This document shows, one piece after another, positions 1-12,000 of a DNA stretch of 24,438 nt (positions within the stretch are counted from its first letter, which is position 1; every line of letters begins with the position of its first letter). Below the pieces are notes generated by a model. The model saw nothing but the letters and a program-made list of their open reading frames with translations. It did no database searches and had not been told where the DNA came from. Source of the DNA: Sanchytrium tribonematis (taxonomy: Eukaryota; Sanchytriomycota; Sanchytriomycetes; Sanchytriales; Sanchytriaceae); NCBI GenBank assembly GCA_018985235.1, contig JADGIG010000073.1, positions 1 to 24,438 of the forward strand, read 5' to 3'. Made by a program: the position numbers and the translations under genes.

Positions 1-3000
1 TGAGATGTACTTCAAAAAGAGCTTCAATATTTCTACCTGTATATCCTGTTTCAACAAACTTTGCTAACGCTTCAACATCGGCTTTCATTTCAACAACACA
101 CTGCTCTATTTTCTTAAAGTTCTCAACAACACTTTCCAAATTCATAGAATTGACAGCCAAAATCGATAGATTTTTAATCCAGTCAAAATTAATTTGCTTC
201 GCGTCAGAGGACTTTTCAGAATTCAAAAGTTGTTTCAGTTTGATGTATATGTTTTGTAATTGCATGTTGGAAATGCTAGATGCAACACTTGGGTCAAGTT
301 CAACGACTATTGGATTGTCATTTTTAAACGATTTTAAATGGGTGAAAATATCCTGAAGGTTTCGCACTTCAACAGTTTTGATATTTTCTTGAAAACAAAG
401 ATTAAAATCTTTTTGAAATATAGTAGAAGAAAACAATTTTTTAGCAAAAATGTGTAGAACATCAACGTCAAATTTGTGAAGGATCTTAGGTCCATAAATG
501 ATCTTTGTAATATACTCAATAAACATTTGATAATCAATTTGATTGAGATTTACATTTGTAGATTTTAGGGAAAGTTGATTTAGAAACTTGAAAACTGCCT
601 CAATATCACTTTCATTTAAATCGTATTTGTAATGCATGCCTATTGGATAAAAATTGAGTCGCTGCATCAAAATACAATGTAACCAAAGAAAATGAAACAA
701 AAGTCTATAGTATTCCACAGGCAATTGAATATTTGGAACGAAGTTTAATACGTTTGAGATTTGAGAACTTAATTTTGACTCTTCTTCAATCTGAATAACT
801 TTGCAAGACTCTAAAAGATTGATTGGAAAATTAATGGGTTTGGACGTAAATATTACCTGCTTCTTATTGACTGCAAACTTATTTGCCAAATTATGGATAA
901 ATTGAGGTGCCAGCTCGCAATTTTTGAATAAAATTGGCTGATTTTGCTGCAAACTTGAAACGGCATCTTGTTCACTTTGTTTTGTACCAAAACATACGGA
1001 TTTAATACTAACTTTCTGTTGGATTTGCATGCTGACATCTCTTTCGCTAATGACAATCAAAGATTGAGAGGATGATTCAATGTGACCTCTTAAAATTTCA
1101 TTTTTGTTGACAGACAAGTCCAATCCCAGTCTTTGAGCAAAATCAATTAACGCAGATTCAAATAGTTCAGGCTGATTGATCTTAATTTGAAGCAATGGGT
1201 TGGATTTGTCATTTGAAACTCCATTTAAAACATCCATTATGATCCCATCTTTGGAGTAATAATCTGAAAATGTTATCAAAGTATAGAGCATGTACAGTAT
1301 GATATCATTTTTAAGCAAACGTGAACCAAAGGATTTAAAGTAATGATTTGTGAATCTAATACTTAAATGAAGGTCATCAATATTTGCGCTAACTGCAAAG
1401 TCTAATGATTCCAAAAACAGATTATCATAGGTATGGTAATTCGCATTAAATTGTGCAAATTCTTTTGAAATGATGTATAATTTTGAGACATAATCTGAAA
1501 AGATATCAAAATCATTATAAGCCTGTTGAATAGTTTGAAAAACCTTTTCGGACTGCTGCATTTTTTCAATAATATTATTACTTTCAGACTTGAGAAGATG
1601 TAGTTTTTTCAACAATGCTTCATCCTGTAATATATTACCTTGAGATTCATTTAATGCTTTAAGCAAATCTTGTTCAAGTAATTGCAGCTGTTGCTCATAC
1701 TTTAATTGTGCTTGCAAAATTTCTTTTCTTTGTGTATTCAACTGAGGAGATTTTTTTATGAGAACTTTCTCTAGAGAAAGCGATTTTAGTGACTCTTTGC
1801 TAGAACTATAGTTTAAGACCGATAATCTGCAAGAAAATGCTTCATTTAAATTCAAATTTTCATTGCTTAAAAGTAATAATGAAAAGGATGGTGATACATC
1901 TATTTGATTTTTGCCCAACTTAATCATCAGCCTTCCACCAGCTCGCTGATATTCCATATTGAGGTAAGGCATCAATATAGGATCTAATGATTCCGCATTC
2001 TTGACAATACAAGTATTTCCAAATCTAATTGAATTTTCCAACACTTTGACATAATTTGCATCTCCAAAGCTAGTCACATGAGCTTTCGGATATTTCTTTT
2101 TCAAACCAACAAGCGCAACGTCATTGGAATCTAATATAAATGGAGGATGGAGAGCATGTTTCAAAATTCCATAATTTTGATAAAAGGTTTTGTCTTGAGT
2201 GTCGATAAATAGTTTATCTTCTGCGGAAATCAGCAAATCTTCTATTGAAATCTTAGAGTATGCAATATTGTACTGATCAAGAATAGATCTCATGACTGAA
2301 ATTTGCTTCGTTCTTTCTTGCTGCAATAAAGGACCCAAGTAGGAAATGAAACAACTTTGAAGTATTGCATCTCCAACCACACATTGCAATTTCTCCAAAA
2401 AGCCATTCACTGTGGCGGACCAACGTTGTCTTTCAGCCTCAAGACCAAGTATCAATTCCTCGGCACGATCCACCTTGTTCTTTACACTGTTTAATTCTGC
2501 TTTAATTTGCTCAACCTCTTCTACCATTAGCGTATAATCTCTTTGAAATTCTTCTATTTTTGCATTTAATTCCACAATAAGAGATTGCAATTCTTGAAAC
2601 TTCTCATTTGAGCGATTGAATTGAGTTTCCAATTGCTTTAGCTCATTCCTCAAAGGTCCGACTTTGTCCAAAATTGAGCTGTAGCTTATTTGAGCAGAGA
2701 GCCAAGTGAACAATGGCCCACAAGCTTTAGAAGCCCTATTGACGACATCAAAATTGAAATTTGGATCATTTAGATAATCCTCAATTATTTTTTGCCTTGT
2801 TGTGACAGATAGAGTATCAGTATTATAGTTGACTACACTGGATATGAAATCGTCTCTTCGAATAATTTGCTGAACAACTTTCCACTGATCTGGTTTCGTA
2901 CCTAACATGTAACAAATACATTCCATAGTTAGCTTGATGGCTTGAGGCGGGTTTTGCATACTTCTGATTTCAGTCAGATGTTGTTTCTTGATTTCCGATA

Positions 3001-6000
3001 CGCTCTGCTTAGCCAACTCCACTGCTGGTTCAGCCTGTGACAGTTCAGCCTCTACAATGACTTTTCTAGATTGAATTTGCTCTTGTTTTTCGCGCAAATC
3101 TTCACTAATAGCTAAGCTTTCAGATTTTTTCAGTTCTGCCTCTTGCTGCTTTTGAACCATTTCTTTGAGCTTATTATTTGCAAGTATTTGCTTTGATTGT
3201 AGGTTCTCGTTTTTTACACTCAGGTCTTGTTTAAGATTTGCAACATATTCCACACTTGAATTTAATTTTTCTAGACCGGTATTTAGATGCTGCTGATCCT
3301 GTTCAAACTTATTGACGGTTTCATTTGTTATAGTTTTAAACAATTTAACAGAATGTAGAAAATGCATAGGGGAGCAATTTTGAAGCTTCTGAATTTGAAA
3401 AATGCAACTCGTAATAAGAGCATGAGCTTCATCCAGTTTAAAAAAACTCAAGTCCATGTCTAGCATTTGATGGCCCACCTCTAGATAGCTTGAATCCGAC
3501 CAATCCCCGATGTAATTGACAACACATCTATTGAATAATGCTGGCGATTGTGTAGATTTAGCTTTCGCAGTTTCTTCTGTAAAAGACATTGTAAAAATCA
3601 CATGCAAGTGATCGCTAATTTGCTGTACAAACCATTTGTCAATATCAGAGGCTTCAGTATCGAGACCATCCTTGACCATCAATTCTTTACTTTGAGACAC
3701 TAATTGAGACCATTCTTCATCATCAAAAAGGCCTGGAATTTCAGAATTCGCCAATAAAGTATTCATTCTTTCAATAAACGCAGTGTCTGTTATTAATGCG
3801 TCATCTATTATCAAACTAATTTTTTCTCTTTGAATTGTACATCTTCTAAGCAAATTTTTGAGAAGATCGTCAAAATCCAGTGCTGTATAGCCATGGTGAA
3901 CGCTCAAAACGACAGTAGAGATACCGTTCATCCAAGAGGCAAACTGACTCAATGTTTTTCTGCCAGATCCGGGTACTCCAAATAAAAGAACGTGACCGTT
4001 AGGCTGTTTCAACACTCTATCGATTCGCAAAAGGTGGTTTATAAAATCTGGAGTTAGAAATATTTTTGACTGAGTTTCTTCTTCATTAAACGTTTTGATA
4101 CGCTGCATTAGGAATGATTTTAGCTCCACAACGTCTGATTTTATGTAGTGTCTTGACATCCAATTAGAAAATGTTAGATCTGTAGCCTTTGCTTCAAATT
4201 GAAAAAATTCCAACAAATTATCAGCTAAGATCTTCACACATAAGCTTTTTTCTTCTGGCATAATTAATCTGTCATGAAAAAGTCTCATTCCTTCAAAATA
4301 AGAGAGTTCAATTAGATCTTGAAGATTTGGATACAAATCTTGTTTGAAGTAATTGTTAATTCCCTTGACCCACCGAGTAAGCTCTCTCGGACTATAAATA
4401 TAATGAGTTTGTCTTGAAGAAGGAAAAGACATCTTGCATTGTGAGTAGCAACTCACCATAAAATTTGTCAATGTATCACTGAATTGAATCAACTCAGGGG
4501 TTTTGCGTAAAATGCATCTGTTGAATGTACTGTAAATTCGAACTAAAGATTCAGGGGATGGATAACCTACATATATTACTGTTAATAAACGCATTAATCT
4601 ACTTGACAATTTGACTCTTCCAGCATAACTAGGAGGATTTGCAGCCCCAACAAATATACAGTTTTTCACATTAACAAATTTTAATTGTAAAGGATCCCAA
4701 AAGCCATTTTGAGTCATAATCTGCAAAATAATACTTAAAGCGCATTGGGTCCCATAATTGTCTTCTTTAACCAAATTCATTTCATCACAAAAAATAATCA
4801 GTTTCTTGTTGTCTTTTGGAACTAAAACTTGACCATTGGGAGAGTTTACAACATCACAACTTTGCTTCAAAGAATTCAAAATTTGATTGACGGTAGTGTC
4901 AGAAGAGAAATTTAGACAAACCATTGAGAACTGTAATTGTTTCTTTAGAGCTCCGGTTAAAGACATTGTCTTTCCACTTCCTGCAGGACCAACCAACAAA
5001 AGCCCAGTTTCAGCATTTAGCAACACCGACACTAAATTTTCATTTCTTGTCGTGTCAACAGTAGGAATTATCATATTAAACTTATTTTCATTATTAAAAT
5101 CTAATTGAATATCAGGTAAAGTATCAAAAATATTCACCCATTCCATTCCATTTTCACTTAGACTATTTTCGTAAATGTTCAATGATATATTGCATGTTTG
5201 ATTAAAAACTGGTATAAAACGCGACCGATTCTCATCATCCAAATCTGCACAACATGCATAAAAGCAACTATAGCTAAGAACTGAACTACAAATGTTTGCG
5301 GCGTCGAGGTCTTCCTGCATTGAGTTCAAGATACTGATTGATTTTCCAAAAAATAAGCTAAAAAGTCTATGCAAGTAATGATGAAAATGAAACTCCATAA
5401 TGTGCTCTAGGCTACAACATACGTCGTACAGTTGTAAAATGACAGGAATAGAGGCAATTAGCTGTTCGCTGATTCTTTTAGCAAAAACATCATTAATTTC
5501 AAAAATTCGAAGATAGAGCTTATATATGTAATGCTTCACAAAATCAAATTTAGGAATAAGTTCAGGGTCAAAATATATAATACCGTTTCTACTTACAGTA
5601 GCAGGCGTGGCGTGAATCAGATGTGGCACTTCAAATATAATTTTTATATTCGGTGACATAAATATACGCTCACCAGTGGGTAAAGTCAAAGTTTTGTTGT
5701 CATCTAGAACAGAATTCAAATTTTCACACCAAACAGGATCAATATCACAGTCAAATATTATCCAATGATGAACCTCCTTTTCAGTCGCACAGTTTCGCAA
5801 GATGTTTGTAAACAAACCATCAGTCCATTCTTTACTAACTGGATTCAAAGAACCATAAAGTTGATCTTTTGATAAGACTTTGGCATTTAAGCGATGAATC
5901 TTCAACTTTTTTTCAGCTTCTATGATTTGCTTCGAAATCTCAATACAAGTCGATTTTCCAGTTCCCTCAGCCCCCACGACCATAAATCCTTGATAAATAC

Positions 6001-9000
6001 TTTCGATATTGATAAATTGACGAACCTTCTCCACAAAATTGATATCCGAGGTCAGAGATTCTTTTTGCAAAATATCTATAAGTTTAGTGTTTTGATGCGA
6101 GGTTTCAATCTTTGAATCAAATACACGCTGCATAAGCTGTTTGAATTTTAATGAATCTTCTATTGTTAATTTTGGCGCAACTGTCGCATTCAAACTTTGC
6201 ATAACCGACTCAGTCTCGTTTCCTGTTTGCTTCAAATATACTCCAGCATTCGTGAGTACGCTTTTTAAGGCTCTAAGGCCAAAATCATAATGTGGTAAAT
6301 TTTGGAGTTCCAAATCGCACAACTTGAATAAAGCTACCAATTTAGGCGCCAAAGCGTCACTAGATCTAAAACCATCACAATAGAGTAGTGCTTGAGCAAT
6401 ATCAATCTGATCTGGAGCTTGCATTTTCACTGGTCTAAATAGTTTTTTTAAATTTTGTGGCAAATCATTCCTACCCTTGTAGGTCGGATTCATAGTAATA
6501 AAGATGCCAACACTTGGCTGAATTTTCAAAGGCTGGTTTCCAATTATTTTCTCTATTGGGACTCCATTGCATTCTGATAACGAACCTTGAATATCTTGTA
6601 TAATTTGAGAAATACTGCTCATGTCATTTGGCTCTAATCTGTTGAATTCGTCAAAACATCCAAATGCACCGATGGAACAAAGTCCAAATAATATACGCTT
6701 CATCACAGCGAAACTAAAGGCTTCGTCACAACAAAACACCAAGCAAATAATTCCTAATGCATTAGCCATCGATTTGACACTTTCTGTCTTTCCAGTTCCC
6801 GCTGGTCCAGCAGGTGAAGAACCTAGCTTAGTGTCCAGTGAAAACCCAAATGTTAAATTAGCCTCATTTGTTAAATCGGTTCGAACCAACTTTTCAGAAA
6901 CTCCATAATATTCAAACTGGTATTGAAATGATGAATTTCCAATGGAAACTATAGGTTTTTCATTCGATATATAAGTTCTCATATACTGTTTCCATTGAAA
7001 TGACTCAACTGTTCCATTTTGATTTAAAACTTCGCCGACTGCTTTTCTCAAAGGAAGCAGCTCTTTAATCAAGTTCTTGAGCTTTTTTACAGTAAGATGA
7101 TCAGTTTCGTTGATTAAAAGTTTCAAAATAAACTCAACAAGGTGAGTAATTTTTTCAATAAAACTAGAATCTCTAGAATTGATATAATTTTCCGAGTGAG
7201 ATGTCCAGGATTTTCTAATCGCAAGCTCCAATATCTGATAAGGCTGCTGCAATAATTGAACAAGAGCTTCAGGTTTATCCCAAATTGCGTCCACAACTTG
7301 AACTAAACTTAAAAACGAACCGTATAGGCTTTCTTTAATTGCATTTTCGAACAATGAAAGAGTTGAGATGAGTGTCGTTACAGGAACTGGCTTTATAAAT
7401 TTTAAGTATTCAGTTTCGCGAGAATATATTCCATATATAACTTCATCGTCAAAAGACAACCTTTCGACTCCAGGAAAAAGCTTTGAAATATGCAGCTCAA
7501 TGGTTTTTAAATCTTTGGCATTACCCACCAGTTGAAGTAAGTCCTCATCACCAATGAAGTAGAACCTTGGAAATTTTGCTCTCTCCTTCTCTAAAAATTC
7601 AGTTAACGACTTCTGCAACTTCGATAATCCTTTTTGTGTTCGATCCAAGGTACTAAATATGCTTGGAATATTAATAATATCAAGAATGTATTCCTTAGAG
7701 TAGGCTTTTTTCATCACTGACACGAATTCACTATTATTACTTTCAAACAAAGCTGATTCTTGTGGCAATGTATTGCGTATTTCAACTGTACTAAACACCC
7801 CTTCCAGATGCATCCATAGACGTTGAACTTCGAGCATTGCGTTAAATATCTTGTATACGAGATTTACCTTGTCCACCCAATAAAGAGCTTCTTCCTCAAA
7901 ACCTTTAAAAAATGGCGAGGATTTCATACTATTTAAGGAACTGGAGTACTCTTCACAGCTTTCAAATAATTCAGAAACATTTCTAAGCAGATAACATTTT
8001 TTCTTATAATTGAAGCTGTCCATTTTAGCATTTTTAAAGACTTCCTTACATTCGCCTAAATACTGTTCAAGTCCAAACTCTCCATTTGCAGTAGTGATCA
8101 AATCTTTGTAAAACTTGTCCGCTTTGTTGATCTTTAGGTTCCAAATCTCAGATAACGTTTTTGGAATTTGTTCCGAGTCACCATATTTTTTGGCTAGAGT
8201 TTTAAAATGTCGCTCCTTTATCGCAGGAGATATTAAGTCAAATAAGACTGAATTATTAGCTACAAGCAATTCAACCTGATTTTTAAAGTAGTCTACTGGT
8301 GAATATTGCTTAAAAAATGGGGGCAAATTATCAACATTTGACAAAAGCTTTTCTAACTCAGACCTTACCCATTTGGGATCAATTTCGTTCCAAGACGTCC
8401 CACCCAATTTGCTCAACTCAGAATAAAAAGTTTCAACTTTTTCCCAAACAGACTTCAAATCAGTCAACTCAGTTATAACTAGCATCAGCTCATCATTTTT
8501 CAAATTTGGTAAATCCATTATTTCTCTAGCTTTATTTAATGCATCAAGCTCGTCAGTGTATTGCCTAAATGTATCGCTAAATTTTCTAATGGAATTAATA
8601 CTGGATGAAGTGCTAAAATCGCCACCAACAGGCTTACTCTGATCCCATTTAGAAATTGCGGCATCAATAGAGGAGCTCAATTGTTCCGATTGTTTTTCAA
8701 TAGATAACTTTAAATTGTCGTTTAGAGTTCGCATCGATTCTAATTTACGTTTATGAAATTCTTTCAAAGAGATAAAGAGAGACTCCAAATGCTCAAAATA
8801 AATCCAATCATCTGGATACTTTAAATGACAACGTCCTACGAATACATGCGCATTTCCAATATCATTCAGCAGCTTTTGCATATTTCCTAATTTTTTGGAC
8901 AAAAATTGAATGAAAATTAACAAAGTTACACTGTCATCTTTGCTAGTGAACATTCCAGGTATTTTCACAGACTTCAATTTCTCGGGCTCCTCCATCCCAT

Positions 9001-12000
9001 CTTTATACAACTTTATTGTGTTTTGAAATTCTAAAGTCTTAAATTTTAACTTAGATGAAAATACGTCCAATAAATCTTGTAATAATACATTATATTTTTG
9101 AGCCAAAAAGTCCTTAGCAAGTTGGTAGTCTATCACAATAGGACCAAAGACAGCTATACCATTGCTACTTTCAAGTTGACTTCGATCCTTTTTAATTTCC
9201 GACATTATTTTAAGCCAAACCCCAAGATCTTCACCAAGTTGCTGAACAATTTTATCCGCATTTATAGTGATGAGACCTTGATACTTTGACATAGACTTCA
9301 TGAAATTGTTTGATAATTCATAGTAATGTAAAATCAAGCCATAAAAATCTGAAATAATGGCGGTGTCAAGATACTTAGGGAAGTCAGAGACTTTAATGTA
9401 ACTTCTGCTACCTTGTTCATATCTTGAAGGGATAATATCAGCATTGAAATTCAGAATTCGATTAATTTGCTCTAATAGCCACTCTTTACTTTCTTGTAGT
9501 ACTGGTTCTGTAATTAAAGTTGAATTTTCAATTCTCATTTCACATTGAAATGCCAGGCCTTCTAGCTCTTGTTGGACTACATTGATTGCTTGATCTTTCA
9601 GACTTAATGAGGATAATCTGGCTTTTGACATGCGAGAATTTAAAGTTTGAGCCTTGCTATCTACTTCTTTAATTTTAACTTCAAAGTTTGAAAATATTTC
9701 TTTTGTTATGTTGTTGAGTTTGGGAAATACCTTCTGAAGCAACCATGCCTCATAAAAGTCAGTAACAAAATTTAGTCCGTCCAAATGCATTTGGTCGAAA
9801 ATCACTTGTGCTTTTTCAGACATTGCAGACATCCCGTTAAAATTCATCTCATTCACCAAATGGTTTAAATTCTTTTCGATTTCCATTACTTTGGTCCCTT
9901 TCTGGATTATAAGGTTACAAGACTTGATCATATCTTGGTAAAATTGGCCTGTTCGCTTAATATAATCAATGTTCTTATTAATTTCTCCGTTATCGCTAAT
10001 AGCAGACACACTGGTACTCAAGTCAAAACAATTTAAAAGATGGTTCCAGCTTAAATGGCAGCTTTGTTTGATAAGATAATAGAATGTGTGAACATACCTG
10101 TCTATAAGCTGTAAAGAACTCTTTGGAATTTCATACAATAGTGCTGTAGCCCGCTGAAATACGTCAAACAAAGAGATTACAAACGGGTACAACTTCTTAA
10201 CTTCTTTTGAGAATTGCTGAATGCTAATAGGAACCTGTACATTCATAAATTGTAAATTTCTACATTCTCTGTAAACATTTAAAATTTTCTTGGAAAAGTT
10301 AACCTTAATTTTAGGATCTAAGATAAAAATGGACTTTGAAAAGCACTTACTCAAACCGAAGTTTTGTAATTCTTGAACCCAACTATTCAAGTAGGTATCA
10401 ATATCAATTTTTTTCATAAAAACCCGATTTTCTTCTAAAAGTTTCTGACCTTCATAATGTGACTGGTAATTACCTAAAAGCAGTTTGAGCTTAGCAATTT
10501 GATTTTCCATTGTTTTTTCAACGTTCTTAATCCACATGACCCTTCCACTAACTGGAGGTATGCCTTTAGCTCTATGGAATATACACAATCGAGAAGACTC
10601 ATAGCCATTTAAATACTGATCTTGTAAAGCCTTAATCTGGGATTTAAGATATTCCAAAGAAACTGACTGAAATTCCAACAGAGAACCCCTAATAGTATTC
10701 CTACTTAAAAGTTGAGAATATTTTTCAAATATTGAAAGCATTTGTACAGGAGTGTCCGCGTTTTTTAATAAACTTCGAAGCATGTCAATGAGTTGTGTTT
10801 CAATTCGAGAAATTCGAGCATTGTAAGCTCCCTCTGCATTTATCAATTGTTCAGAACCTTCCACTGATGTATCCAGAACATCCAGACTGGTAAAAAGTTC
10901 ATAGGCAGAATCGATTTCCGCAATTTCGTTGTGCTCCTCCTCATTTTGTTGCTGTTTTATAATTTCGTCCAAACTAGCTCTGAGAGTTTCATGAGAAAGT
11001 CTCAATTGGCGGAGAAAATTAAATCTTTCTCTCAGTTTTTCGTGACCATTAGTAATTTTGTAAGGCACAAATGCTTCAGCCCTTTTCCGTAAAAGCTCTC
11101 TGCAGATAGTCCCAAATTCTTTAAAGTTATCTTCCCAACAATTAAACATCGACTCAAAATCACTGCATATTACTTCAAACTTGTCCTTTGGGGTTGTCAT
11201 CAATTTTTTGGAATTCGTTAGTTTTAAAGCTTGCTCTCCCACATCGCGACTAAGTGCTTCTAAAAAGTGAAGTAATTTTGAGACTGGGTAAGGTGCAATC
11301 TTTGCTTTTTTAGACATGTGTTCAAATATCATTTTAATACCATTGGACATTTGGCTGACCGATTCTGCACTTAAAAGTTCGCTGATTGGGAATTCCTGAA
11401 ATAAGAAGTTGTAACTTTTTGCTTGTCTCAGCGTTTCTTTTAAACCGGTGTCTTGAATGAATGATGCAGATCCGTGAAATCTACGCGCCTGTTGTAAAAT
11501 TAACAATGTAGCTGTGACACCTTGGCTTCTTAATTGGGTCTCAACATGTTCTAAGGTTTTCTCAAGATCTAACCAGAATGCAATTTCTTGAGCGGCGGTT
11601 CCACTTCGCGGATCTCTTTGTAAAGACATCAATATTTTAATATTTTTAAGCCATTCATTTACAAGTGACTGTAATTCGTTCAAGAAATGCCCATCTTGTA
11701 TAAATGTGGGCGGTATTATATCAACACTAATTTGCTGACCTTGAATATTTGCAGAAGACAAAAATTCAATGACTTTTGGGTGAATTTGCAAATTGACAGT
11801 GGGGATCTCAACATTGTTTTGAAGCTGGACTAATGCCAACTCAATTTCAGCTAATTTTTTTTTGGTGGTAGGAACGGCCTTACTTTGAATGTTATTTGTG
11901 GTCTTCGCAAATAGTGGATTTATGGCAAAATGAACATTTTGATATAACGATGACACTACATCATCTCCCGGCAATTGCATAAAAGACAATTTATCAAAGT

